Assembly: GCF_003473485.1 (NCBI RefSeq)
Contig: NC_053043.1
Coordinates: 14,475,001-14,539,000, forward strand
Origin: Medicago truncatula
Lineage: Eukaryota > Streptophyta > Magnoliopsida > Fabales > Fabaceae
Length of the DNA stretch: 64,000 nt
Reading direction: 5' to 3'
How positions within the stretch are numbered: position 1 is the stretch's first letter; each line of letters begins with the position of its first letter. The notes beneath the pieces were generated by a model. That model made no database searches, was not told the origin of the DNA, and saw only the letters and a list, made by a program, of their open reading frames with translations. Positions 33,224 to 44,570 of the stretch are shown in pieces. Made by a program: the position numbers and the translations under genes.

Positions 33224-34372
33224 ATGTTGATTATTCATCGCCATAGATCCATTTTCAATCTCAAACCCTTAACTTTCTCACCAAACCCAATAACCCCATT
33301 ACCATTTTCTCTTCATTTCTGCACCAACACTTCAGATTCAACCTCATTTTCTGTCTCATACCTCATCAACAATTTTGGCTTTGACCCACAATTTGCTTCC
33401 AAACTCTGCTCCACCTACAAGCTCCGTTTCAAGACTGACCAAAACCCTGATTCTGTTCTCAAATTCTTTAGAAACTATGGTTTCTCTAACTCCCAACTAC
33501 GTCGTATCATTCCCAAGGCACCATGGCTACTCTCCTGCGACCCCTCCAAAAGGGTGTTGCCGAAGTTTCAATTTTTTCTCTCCAAAGGTGCTTCTACCTC
33601 TGACATTGTTAACTTTATGAGTAAGAACCCCAGGATCTTGTCTGTAAGCTTGAAGAATCGTATCGTCCCAATATATGAATTGGTTTATAGATTCTTGCAA
33701 TCTCACAAGGACACTATTGCTTGTGTAATTAGCAATCCAGTTTTATTTAGTGACCATCTTGTGGCACATAACATCGCATTGTTGCTTGAGAATGGACTTT
33801 CCGACTCAAACATTTCTAGATTGCTTAGGGAACACCGTAGGACATTGCACACATGTGACATTTTGAAGGTGGTGGATGAATTAAGGGATTTGGGGTTTAA
33901 TCCTTCTAAAACAACTTTTGGAGTAGCATTAATAGCCAAATCATCAACAACTAAAGCCTTGTGGAAAGAGAAAGTTGATGCCTTTAAGAAGTGGGGTTGG
34001 TCGGATGAAGATGTTCTTGAAGCATTTAAAAAGCAGCCTCACTGTATGATAACATCCATTGATAAAATTAATTTAGTGATGAGCTTTTGGGTCAATCAGT
34101 TGGGTTGGGATGCTAAGGACATTGCCAAAACACCGGATATTTTGTCGTTAAGTTTGGAAAAAAGGATCATTCCAAGAGCCACTGTCGTGCAATTTCTCCT
34201 TAGTAATGGTTTGCGAAATAAGAATGCAAGCTTAATTTATCCATTCTTAATGCCTGAGAAGTTGTTTCTTGATATGTTTATAAAACGTTTTGAGAATGCG
34301 GCTTCTTATCTTTTAAAGCTGTACGAAGAAAAACTCAATCTTGCACACACCAAGAACAAAAATTGCGTGTAA
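33224..34372 (+). CDS. mTERF family protein, group I, copy 5
   Basis: 382 residues starting MLIIHRHRSIFNLKPL. A short basic, proline-rich presequence ends near FCTNTSDSTSFSVSYLINNFGF (32-53). The repeats carry NPDSVLKFFRNYGFS, LPKFQFFLSKGASTSD, LGFNPSKTTFGVAL, FKKWGWSDEDVLEAF, FWVNQLGWDAKDIAKTPDIL and IIPRATVVQFLLSNGL. The C-terminal 150 residues are nearly those of copy 4; the centre (DTIACVISNPVLFSDHLVAHNI) instead matches the copy 1/2/6 type (II/TIACVI-NP). The coding region is intact, and a donor-like tttttcag/gtattttagcc follows the stop at 34388/34389. Its 3' flank is rearranged relative to sister genes (inverted block at 34600-34870). Confidence 0.92.
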   Translation: MLIIHRHRSIFNLKPLTFSPNPITPLPFSLHFCTNTSDSTSFSVSYLINNFGFDPQFASKLCSTYKLRFKTDQNPDSVLKFFRNYGFSNSQLRRIIPKAPWLLSCDPSKRVLPKFQFFLSKGASTSDIVNFMSKNPRILSVSLKNRIVPIYELVYRFLQSHKDTIACVISNPVLFSDHLVAHNIALLLENGLSDSNISRLLREHRRTLHTCDILKVVDELRDLGFNPSKTTFGVALIAKSSTTKALWKEKVDAFKKWGWSDEDVLEAFKKQPHCMITSIDKINLVMSFWVNQLGWDAKDIAKTPDILSLSLEKRIIPRATVVQFLLSNGLRNKNASLIYPFLMPEKLFLDMFIKRFENAASYLLKLYEEKLNLAHTKNKNCV

Positions 34373-34967
34373 TGATCAGATTTTTCAGGTATTTTAGCCT
34401 TAATAATGTTATTCTTATTCTTTATTTGATTTGAATACATGTTTAATACAGAATGTGATTCGAGCTAATTTAGTTAATTTGTTTCCTCTGCTTATATTTG
34501 GATAAACGTTGGGTTTGTTGTCACCGTTATTTTTCTAAGGAAATTATGAACACATTCAGAACATGTATATACTTGTTTATGACTATGTAGAAAATAGGTC
34601 CACTGAATAAGTAGTTATATGGGATTTGTGACTGCTTTTCCATTAGCTACAACACTTTCAGTGTATTTGAAACTGCATTGTCTTAGCTTTCAAACACACG
34701 CCCAAAGTAAAGCTACAACTAAGCTTCCATGAAAACTCTTTCCTAAATTTTCTGATAGGAAGATAGAATTCACAAATTTCATTGGCTCCAATGCAAGAAT
34801 TGTTGATGAAAAAGTCAATAAGCAGATTTCAGAATTAAGAATGGCCATTAAATTAGAATCACAGGCATTTGGTTTTCCCATGTAATTATTATCTCAATGG
34901 ACCTTTTTAATACATAGTCATTAACAAGTATCATTTGTGCAAAAACAAACTAGTGAAGCAAGATGGT

Positions 34968-35064
34968 AATTTAGTCCTCAACACATTCATTATTGATGCA
35001 TATTAGTCCTCCAAATATGGACTAATGAATGTATCAAACAATGAATATGTTGAGGACTAAAATT
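34968..35064. repeat. Short inverted repeat (hairpin)
   Basis: Arms 34968-35009 and 35019-35064 share ttagtcctcaacaNattcatt and attagtcc around a 9-base loop (tccaaatat). This is compact and well paired, possibly a very small MITE or a source of small RNA. No TSD was established. Confidence 0.7.
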
Positions 35065-37608
35065 CCATTTTTTTTAAATATAGACTAAATGGGAGGTTCC
35101 AATTTTATAGGGAAGTAAAACATATTTAACCTTCATAAGCAAATAATCTTATTCAATTTTTATATATGGATTAACAATGAAGTATATTCTCAAAGTTCTA
35201 TTGCCTGAGTTCTTGCTCAGAAGAGCTTGTTGAACTCTGGCGGATTTTTTCGTCTTTAGGCGAATAAATTCTTGAGGGCAATGGGTCTTCACATGTCTAA
35301 GGATTCTCTAATACTTTATTTTGGGTTCATGGTTGGTGGTTGATGATTTGCTCGTGATACAAGAGATATTCGTGATTGATCGTGATAGTTTGTGATCTAT
35401 ATAGTTGGTGGACAATATTTTCCTACAATCTCAAGGATTTATCTTTCATATATAGAAAATTCCAAATAAATAAAAAATTAACCTTAAAAATTTTATATGC
35501 TAACTACATCCGGTATAATTTCACCTGATTTTTGCTCTTTCTAGTTGTCTTTTCTTGATGATTAAAAGCTTATGATTTGGTTTACCTCTACTTTATACAA
35601 ATTTATTTATGCTGCAGTGAGAAATTGAAATCATATGAATGCATATGGACCAGTTTCAACTTCCATATCTTCTCACAGGTCTCACGCTGTCTTTGCTTTT
35701 TCTTATCTTTCTTATCCCTTAAATATGATTCAAAATGGATCTAGTTCTATTGTTGATCATTGATTCCCTATGAAAAATATGTATCGGGGTTCGAAGAAGG
35801 GTCAAGAGTCCTCAACCCGCAACCGCTAGAGGAAGATTTATTCAATCACATAGTTTGGGCTCCTAGAATATGAGCCCTTGGGGCTTTCTATTTGATTGTA
35901 TCGAAAGGTCCAATGAATTCAGATTTCGGGAAAGGTTGTTTCCAGAAGTGTTTAGTAATTATAACATATCCATTCTGCTGATTTAGATTTCTTACATTTT
36001 ATAGACATGTAATTATCTTCTTTCTGTATCTTGTCTAGTTTAACCATCTTGCTAATTTCAAAATATCTTGCTCATATTGTTTTCAAGTTTAAAAGTGAAA
36101 TCCTTAGTCGAGTTGATAAACATTTTTCCGTTTATACCTGAAGCTATAATCCATTGCTGTTGGACATGCTGATTTTTTTTTGAGTTATTTATATGTACCA
36201 TGTTTGTAATTTATCATTGCTTTCAGTTGTATACTGCACTGAACAAATATAATTGGATATTCCAAAATACTGTGCAATTCGGGGTACCAAATATCCAATG
36301 ATAGCATTTGATTTTTAGGAAATTTAGGGTTTCTATACTCTGAAAATATACGCTGTTTTCATTTCTAAGAGTCTGTATAGGCTAGACCCATGACAAAATT
36401 GAGCCATTATGGACTCATAAGTTTGAACCATTGATTAAGCAAGATATACAGACTTTATGACAGTTCATCCACACATAATTACTCTCTTACACTTCAAGTC
36501 TCTCTACTCACACCACTTTCCAGATCCTCTCTTGCTTAATTGTCTACTGCAATCTCTAATGCAATATTTTTCATCCATTGGAGTGGGTGGCTCTCTTTGC
36601 TCTAATGAACATGAATATTAGAGCAAAGATGTTCATGTTGGTGATCATTGGTGGGGTCATGTTCCTCTTTTTATTTTTGAGAACTTTTGTAGAAATACAA
36701 TGTTTTTGCCTTGTTACAAGTTCTCTTGACTATCTTCTTTGAGTTTTGGCCTTGTACCCCAAAGTTGTACCCTCATCTTTTAATTTTGTGCGGTGTTGTT
36801 ATACATGGAGTGTCCACATTAGTAGAATGTCGGGTTAAACAGTTTGTTTATACACAATTAGATTTTTTTTTAAATGATAAATGTTAGTTTGTTAGTTGTT
36901 ATGTTAGTATTTTCTCTATTTTTAGTATTCAAACTCTAGACCTTAAACTTGTTAACTCATTTAATCCCTTAGCTCAACCAAATGAGCTATCTATCCCCCA
37001 ACACAATGACATGTTCATTAACCATGCCCCTAAAACATCAATCTTATGTAATGTTTGCGGTCGAATTGATAGAAACCACTATTTACGGTCTACAGACACA
37101 GCCACACACTCTTTGGATTTAATCTCGAATTTCTTTTCATTAAATGAGGAGCACAGGTGATGCCAAATGATTTTGTAATTAGAGTTATTTAATCATTTTA
37201 AAATAATTATTGCACTATCAAAGAGCAATACATAATAGAAAAATGCTAGAGTGTGAAAATGTGTACATAATAGAAAAATGCTAAAGAGTTTGAAAATGTG
37301 GACATTTAATGCATTGAAAATTGAAATATTAAATTTTTAAAATAAGAGTCTTGCTAGCGAGTGCCCTAAGAGCATTGGTTAAGGAATCCCTTAATATAAA
37401 TTTTATTTTGGAAATACAAGTTTTGACTATTGTTTTAACAATAATTACATCACTTTATTTATTTTAGAACTTTAACCAATATCTCAAGGGCATCGGTTAA
37501 CATTCTTCTTTAAATAAATACATTGAAGTAATTTCTTTATTTAGATTATAAGGAGTGTCCTAAAGACATCAGTTGTTAACAAGACTTGTTATAAACAAGA
37601 ATTCTACT

Positions 37609-38034
37609 CCATCCATCTATAATCAAAAGACCCTTTGGAGAGAAAAATTTGATTCTTTTTATAAAATCCATTTGTTATGTCTAACTACATAAGTTTTTTC
37701 TTTACCAAATACTTTTATTTATTTTACATATCTTTCTATGATCAAGTAATTATGTTGAAAATATAAATATTTTTCTACAAACAAATTTATTATTATAATG
37801 AACTTGTTTTAATTCTTGTATTTTTTTTTTGTTGCTTTTCACATCGGTTTCTGACCCACCAATGGTTGTCGATTAATCCAATTTATGCGTGGAGACATGC
37901 GCACTGTTAAAAGTTGTTCTTAGTGAAAATCGAACCCAGTATTCCTTCAATACGTCTTTGGAAGAAGCTCCTTATCGCTGGAGCTCAATTTCTCGGTAAT
38001 TTTGTCAAAAGACTTGTGTTTAAGAACGGAGGTA
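37609..38034. mobile_element. Degenerate Stowaway-like element
   Basis: The left end ctccatccatctataatcaaaagac and the right end, inverted (acctccgttcttaaacacaagtcttttgac), are related. The interior appears to contain inserted DNA. Boundaries are approximate. Confidence 0.4.
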
Positions 38035-38274
38035 ATAGATAGTAGCCAAAGTCATTGAGCTTCATAAAGAATGCTTACTTGAACCGGAACGCTATGGCAC
38101 TTCGCATCCTTATCAACGCCGTGAAGATCAAACATCCCAAAACCACCATTTTCGTCATTCACCCACCACCGAGACAGTGACTTATCTTCATCTCTTTCAT
38201 TTCATATACTTTTTTCAATTTTCAAACCCTTTTATTCCTCAAATTAGTTAAAGGTTTCGTTGTATTCATCACAA

Positions 38275-38998
38275 ATGTTGAATATTCATCGTTATAGAGT
38301 CCTTCTACCTCTTGAAATCTCACCACGACACCCTTGCTTGTGCAGTTCACAATCGGAATTTCTTTGGAGCCACGCGTGTGTCAAATAATATCAAGTTGTT
38401 GATCAAGAATGGAGTGGCGGACTCAAACATTGTAAGATTGCTTCGGAGCCGGAGTCCGATATTCTATTCAGATCCAGGAGACATGCTGAAATTGGTGGAG
38501 GAATTAAAGGTTTTGGGTTTTAATCCTTCAAAAACATCTTTCAATCTAGCACTAATTGCCAAAGCAACTATAAACAAAACCCTATGGAAAGATAAAGTTG
38601 ACACCTTTAAGAAATGGGGTTGGTCTGAACAAGTTATTTTCGAAGCATTTAGAAGGCGGCCTGAGTGTATGTTAGTATCCATTAATAAATTAAATTTAGT
38701 GATGAATTTTTGGGTTAATGAGTTGGGTTGGGATGCTCTTGCCCTTGCCTTAGATCCATCAGTTTTTGGTATAAGTTTCGAAAAAAGGACCATTCCAAGG
38801 GCCCCAATTGTGCAATTCCTGCTAAAGAAAGGTCTGCGAAAAAGGACTGCAAGCTTAACTTCTCCATTTATAGTGCCTGAGAAGTTGTTTCTTGATAAGT
38901 TTATAAAACGTTTTGAGAACGAGTCTTCTTATCTGTTAAAGCTGTATGAGGAAAAACTCAACCTTGGATACACCATAGACAAAACTTGCACGCCATGA
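38275..38998 (+). pseudogene. mTERF group I, copy 6, internally deleted
   Basis: An ATG at 38275 opens MLNIHRYRVLLPL, the equivalent of the N-terminal 12-13 residues of copy 5. It then joins directly to the middle of the protein (LKSHHDTLACAV, residue ~155 of copy 5). The join is out of frame: the ATG frame meets a stop soon after, whereas the C-terminal 228 codons are open in another frame with no early ATG. About 140 codons, including the first mTERF repeats, are lost. The surviving part keeps LVEELKVLGFNPSKTSF, FKKWGWSEQV, FWVNELGWDALALA and IPRAPIVQFLLKKGL, and ends LNLGYTIDKTCTP. A 3'-flank donor ttttcag/gtattttaacc is retained. I call it a pseudogene, although initiation at an internal ATG cannot be excluded. 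Confidence 0.8.
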
Positions 38999-40583
38999 TC
39001 ATATTTTCAGGTATTTTAACCTTAACAATGTTAATCTTGTTCCTTATTCGATTTGAATACATATTTAGTACATAATGTTGATTGGAGCTAGTGTATATAA
39101 CTTGTTTCCTTTGCTTATTTAGACAAATGTTAGTTTGTTGTAATTTATATTTTTCTTCAACATTTTGATGTATACCAGTCTTCATAATACTTTATTAATT
39201 TGCCAGTAATACACGTAAAAGTTGAAATTTTGTTACATTGGTAGGCATTATATTATATTTTCTGACAGTGAAATGATCTACTCCTTTCGTGTTTATTTAG
39301 TCCGATAATCTAATGCAGAATTCAGTTATACCTCAATAGGTTGCTTGATTTAAAATAGTTTTAAACTAAATTTGCAGCTGTGATTATTTTGCATATATCA
39401 TTAGTGCAAATAATGATTATAAATGCAATAAATATGGCTGTGGAATAAAATTTTGTTGTGTTAGTTTGCTATGTATGAAACGGTTTCTTTGTCAAGATGG
39501 ATTAATCAATGCTTTCTTTCTCATAATCTCCGGCATTATTTTGTAGAACCTTCCTGATCCTGTTTATGATTTGTTGAAAATTTTAAATTTGCTGTTTCAT
39601 TTCTGTATTTTATCGCAATCTCACTTTGACTTGGATGCTTTTAATTTTCGATAGTTGGAGTTAAACGATACCTGTTCTTGCTGAAAACTCAGACTTATTA
39701 CGTTTCATTTAGTTCTTAAAGGGACATCGTATTATCTTGTTGTTTTATACGTGTTCAATTATAGTAAATCAGCGATCCCTTTTTGCCGTCTATATAACTT
39801 CCCTCTCGATCTTATCTAGTTTATAGTCTGTGTTGGACTGTTTGTTATTCATGTCTTTTTTAATTATCTTGCAAATCTCAAAACCTTTGATTCATGTATT
39901 ATTTAGGTCTGAAATCCTGTCGAGTTTATAAACATTTTGTTATTTATGTAATTTTTATATCTCAAGAATCAAGTTATAATCTTTTTCACATCAGTTGCTG
40001 TCGACATTTGCTGATTTTGAGCTTATTTGCAGGTACTGTGTTTGTTGTAACTCATCATTGTTACCAAATGCATTTGCCAAGTTGTTTATTAGTCATCAAC
40101 TGCCACTTTTCCATTTCAGGCAGCAGCTTTGTAGAAATTAGTTGTCAAGTTGTTGTCCGGCAGAGACAAGTGTAAAATTCCCGTGGATATAATTTGATGA
40201 CCATTCTTGATTTTGAAATCTGCTTATCGTTTTCTTCATCAACCATTCTTGCATTGGAGCCAACTGATATGTGAAATTAGAAAATAGTTTTCACATAAGC
40301 TTTGTAGTTGTAGCCTTACTCTGGCTGTGTTCTTGAATGCTAATATGCCGCAGTTCCAAATACAACAAAATTTGTTGTAACTAGTAGAAGAGTGGTCAAA
40401 AATCTTTTTATTCCCCCTCTATATATAGTCATAAACTAGTGATGCAATATGGTGATGTCAACTTTTTGATTTTCTGAAAGGCACTTACAGGCATACCTCT
40501 CCTGACAGTAACATTCACCTTGTCTTAGGACTCCCTTGTTAAAAGTGATACACTGACTTTGTTCTTTTAAATAATTAAATATA
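38999..40583. other. 3' flank of mTERF copy 6
   Basis: No gene. It is homologous over most of its length to 61498-63150, behind the mTERF remnant at 61.4 kb, and partly to the flank of copy 5. Open frames here are not conserved between the copies, so the region is non-coding. A potential acceptor tatttgcag|gtactg lies at about 40032 and has a diverged equivalent (atttgtag|gtact) at about 62825. Confidence 0.6.
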
Positions 40584-42010
40584 GGCTTAATACATCCTCC
40601 GATCCCTTAACTTATTTTATTTTCTCACTTTGGTCCCTTAACTATAAAGTGTTTTAATTCGGTCCCATAAATCTTCTGTCGTTTACTATTTTGGTCCTCT
40701 CCGTTAATTTTTAACCTTAAATGTCTAAGGTAAACCAACTTTATAGGTGGTCCACCATAGACCTTATTAAACCTTTTATTTTTAACCGTTTGATATTTTT
40801 TTTAATTGGAGACTGTTGGATCAAGTAGAGATCTACTGTAGCTTGTAATGAACCACAAACACCTAATTTTTTCCTCCATCTTCTTCCCTAAATCATCCCA
40901 AAATAAAACTCTCATCTTTTTTCATCATCAAAGAAAAAAACCAGAAAAAAAATACTACCAGAATCATCATCATCTTCATTTCATTTTCCTTAACATTCTT
41001 AAAAAAAATTACTATCAGAATCATTCCTAAAAAATAAAACATTCTCATTCTCCTTCTCTTTTCTTTCTCACGATCTTCATCATCATAAATGGTATGATCT
41101 TATAAATCCAGAAAAATTAATTAAATCATTCACCAAAATCTCAAATTAATTGAAACCCATTATTAATATTAAAAAAAAAAAACTAGAATTGAATTGGTAA
41201 ATCTGGAGAGAACAAAAGGAACAACAACAAAAACGCATAAGGAAACAATACACAAGGAACAACGCAGCAGGAATTGGAATCAAAATTGGTTTGGAATTTA
41301 TTTTCCAGGAACAAAAATGCATAGAGGAAAACCAGTGCAGCATAAGAAAAAAAACTCAGCATAACAACAACACAACAAATCTGCTCCCCATTTTTCCCTT
41401 TTAATCCCATTTAAACCGGACCCAAATCAGCACAACAAATCTGATTCCCATTTTTCCCTTTTAATCTGGTCCAAATCTGCTCCCCAACAACAACACAACA
41501 ACAACAAAATGGGTTAATGTTCATAAAAAAATGGGTTTAGATTGGGAGTTGGAAGGATTTAGATTAGATCCAAAAATGAGTTTAGATTGGAATATGAAAG
41601 GATTGATGTTGATGGTGAAAGATTGGAATTTGAAAATGAGTTTTTTTATGAAAGATTGGAAGAAGAGAACATGAACAAAGAAGGAAGAGAATGAAAAGAG
41701 AAGAGGAAGAAGGAAGAGGACGAAGGGAACATAGAGAAAATAAGAGAATTTTTTTTATTTCTTTTTTAATTTTTATTTGTAGGAAATTCAATAGAAATGA
41801 TCATATGTTGTGAGTGCATTGTATATTTGTGTGCTTTCTAAATCCAGTCATTGATCATCAATCTTAAATGACACATAGACAGGGGGTTAACGAAGATGAC
41901 TAAAATAGTAAACGGCAGAAGAGTTATAGGACCAAATTGAGACACTTAATAGTTAAGGGACTAAACTAAGAAAATAAAATAAGTTAAAGGACCGGGGTAT
42001 GTATTAAGCC
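40584..42010. mobile_element. Long-TIR element with 9-bp TSD (copy D)
   Basis: 1427 bases with GGCTTAAT...ATTAAGCC ends and perfect 9-base target duplications TTAAATATA at 40575-40583 and 42011-42019. The terminal inverted repeats extend about 125-130 bases (words cttaacttattttattttct and cgtttactatttt on both arms). The ~1.1-kb interior is A-rich with GAA-rich and CAACAA-rich strings and no recognisable transposase. It is the largest of the four related copies and probably non-autonomous. Confidence 0.9.
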
Positions 42011-42019
42011 TTAAATATA

Positions 42020-43265
42020 AGACTAGAAAACTTGTTTTAGTTTCTCACTATTTTCTTTTGACTCAATTTAGTCTCCCACTAAAATATCGAAATTAGTCCC
42101 TTACATATTTATACATGATCAAATTCATCCCCATATTACAATCAGTTAAAAAGGGATAAATTTAGGCATATTATTTTGGCAAAATTATATTTATTATATC
42201 TTAACTTAATTTTAGGTAAAAATTTCGTCCTTTATATTTTATCACGTTATTTTATCCTTTTGATATGTTTTCGTATGAATCTTTAAGCATCAAATTTAAA
42301 ATTCATATGAAATACAAATGAAGGACCATATATTTGAACACTAAAAACTTATATCAAAATAAAATTATAGATTTGAATCTTGAAAATTCATATACAAATT
42401 TATCAAAAGGACGATAATGACATGGAAAAATATGGTACTCAAGATTTACAAGATGTGTTGAGTATTTCAGACCAAAGCACAAACTATCATGTCTCTGGTG
42501 ACATTTTATCCAAGTTAACTCTATGGTCTTTCCTTTTGTTACCACCGCAGTTGAGTGTGAAGCTACCGCTCTATAACAAGCCCTCCAAATTGCTCTTGAC
42601 TTTGGGCTGAATCGGGTAGTATTTCAAAGTGATTGTCAACTAGTTGTGAATGTAGTCCTTAAAATAACTCCTATATGAATGAACTAGAAAGTTTACTCTC
42701 TAATTGTAGGACTTTACTTTTATCTGATGCTAATTATGCTCTAACATACTCCCTTTGTCCCTCTATGTAATAAAAGGGTGCATAGATATGAGGACGGAGG
42801 GCTCGGTTTCATAATGAGTGTCACTTTAGTCAAAAATATGTTTCAAAATGAATGTCTCTTTACATTTTGAATACAACATTAATTTTTTCCTCCAAACTTT
42901 ATCCTCAATAAATACTCTAACTTTTCTTTTGCACAATTTTCAATGTAACTTTAAATTTGTCTTTTTCTTGAACATTTTAATAAAGGGTTATGTCTAATGA
43001 TTATTTCATTTCATTCCTTAATTTATTATGTGCAATATACTAAAAGACATTTATTTTAAAATGGAGAAAGTAGAAGACAAACTAATATAGTCGCGGATAA
43101 GTTTGCTCGAGCGTCCATGTTACACGTAAAACATTGGATCAAACATCGTAAGATTCATAACCAAGAGGAGAGGGAGTGTTCAACTCGTCTCCTCTTCAAC
43201 ACAACACTCACTCTAACTGTTCCCACAAATCAAACACAGTAACTGTTTCCTACCAAACGCCCCAC
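42020..43265. other. Intergenic region before the group II genes
   Basis: No gene seen. 42750-42800 contains a very short Stowaway-like unit (tactccctttgtccct...gaggacggaggg). 42806-43075 has ends related to the same class (ataatgagtgtcactttagtc...ttattttaaaatggagaaag). The last 90 bases are homologous to the DNA just upstream of copy 8 (ctcctcttc-acacaa-actcactct). Confidence 0.5.
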
Positions 43266-44498
43266 ATGAAACCTTTACAGGCCATATTGAAGAAAAGGTT
43301 TCTTTCCCAGAATGTTGTTTTAGACATCATAACCGCAAAATCCAACAACCCTCTTTTTCACCAACACTTTTCCTTCCCATTTTCACTCACAAGATTCTCC
43401 ACCACAACATCTGCATCTGAATCAGTATCAGAATCAGTCACACATCCATTCGCTGCATCTTATCTCATCAACAATTTTGGTTTCACACATGAATCAGCTC
43501 TCAAATCTTTCAACTACAAGCATGTTCGTTTCAATACCGCAGATAAACCTGATTCAGTCATCACCTTCTTTCAAAATCATGGCTTTTCACACGACAACAT
43601 ACGCATCATGATCAGAAGAGCACCATGGTTACTTTCATCACAACCCCACAAAAGGTTTTTGCCAAAGTTTCAATTTTTTCTATCCAATGCTGCTTCTTCC
43701 TCTGATATTGTTCCATTGTTAACTACAAACCCTAGAATTTTACGAAGTAGCTTGGACTTGGAGAAACAAATAATCCCTCTTTTTGAATTATTAAGTAGGT
43801 TCTTGAAAACCAACAAGGATATCATTCTTTGCTTAATTCGATATTGGACTGCATTTGCTACTAATCCCTATCACCTTATTGTGTCTAATATCAATTTGAT
43901 GTCTGATTTTGGAGTTTCTGATAATGTTATTGGTAGTTTGCTTCAGTCAAGGCCGTCTATATTTGGTTCAAAGGATTTGATTAAGTCATTAGAGGAAGTT
44001 AAGGATTTAGGGTTTCATCCTTCATTGACTACTTTTAGGGCTGCTTTGATAGCCAAGAAAGGTATGACTAAAAAACTTTGGGATAAGAAAGTTGATGTCT
44101 TTAAGAAACGGGGTTGGTCTGGTGAAGCTGTTATTCATGCATTTCGAATTCAGCCTAATTTAATGTTGGTTTCAATTCATAAGATTGATTCGTCAATGAG
44201 TTTTTGGGTCAATCAATTGGGTTGGAATTCCTTGGCACTTATCAAACTACCACAAATGTTTTCTTATAGTTTGGAGAAAAGGATCATTCCAAGGGCCTCA
44301 GTTTTGCAATTTCTTTTGATGAAAGGTTTGCGAAAAAAGAATGCAAGCTTAACTACACCATTTACTTATTCTGAGAAATTGTTCTTGAGCAAGTTTGTTT
44401 TCAGATTTAAGGAGGAGTCTGATTATCTATTAAAGCTATATGAGAGAAAAAATGAAAATTGCATACGCAATGGAAAACAATGGCATGTCATTCATTAA
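43266..44498 (+). CDS. mTERF family protein, group II, copy 7
   Basis: 410 residues from the ATG at 43266 (MKPLQAILKK). The sister genes at 51133 and 59731 start at a codon equivalent to the ATA at 43284 here, so the ancestral ATG was lost and an in-frame upstream ATG extends the protein by six residues. SESVSESV is a small duplication absent from copy 10. Body motifs: SYLINNFGFTHESALK at 65-80, KPDSVITFFQNHGFSHDN, LPKFQFFLSNAASSSD, LEEVKDLGFHPS, FWVNQLGWNSLAL and IIPRASVLQFLLMKGL. The family KWGW motif is changed to KRGW. One extra base near 44450 shifts the last 16 or so residues away from the sister ending (MENNGMxFTN). A 501-bp block is almost identical to copy 10. Possibly degrading but still open. 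Confidence 0.85.
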   Translation: MKPLQAILKKRFLSQNVVLDIITAKSNNPLFHQHFSFPFSLTRFSTTTSASESVSESVTHPFAASYLINNFGFTHESALKSFNYKHVRFNTADKPDSVITFFQNHGFSHDNIRIMIRRAPWLLSSQPHKRFLPKFQFFLSNAASSSDIVPLLTTNPRILRSSLDLEKQIIPLFELLSRFLKTNKDIILCLIRYWTAFATNPYHLIVSNINLMSDFGVSDNVIGSLLQSRPSIFGSKDLIKSLEEVKDLGFHPSLTTFRAALIAKKGMTKKLWDKKVDVFKKRGWSGEAVIHAFRIQPNLMLVSIHKIDSSMSFWVNQLGWNSLALIKLPQMFSYSLEKRIIPRASVLQFLLMKGLRKKNASLTTPFTYSEKLFLSKFVFRFKEESDYLLKLYERKNENCIRNGKQWHVIH

Positions 44499-44570
44499 TT
44501 AGCGTAATTTCATAATCTTCTCTTGAAATGTAACCTTAACTTGTTAGTCCATACCACCACTTCACACTCA

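Larger units (their letters stand above)
34373..38274. other. 3' flank of mTERF copy 5 and intergenic DNA
   Basis: No gene seen. 34600-34870 is an inverted copy of sequence found at 40190-40400 behind copy 6. 34968-35064 is a hairpin. 35990-36240 is homologous in direct orientation to 39820-40060. 37609-38034 has Stowaway-like ends (ctactccatccatctataat...aagaacggaggtaat). The remainder is AT-rich. Confidence 0.55.

Noticed and set aside
39894-40175. 93-codon frame behind mTERF copy 6
   Set aside because: The paralogous sequence at 62700-63000 does not preserve the frame, so it is non-coding flank.
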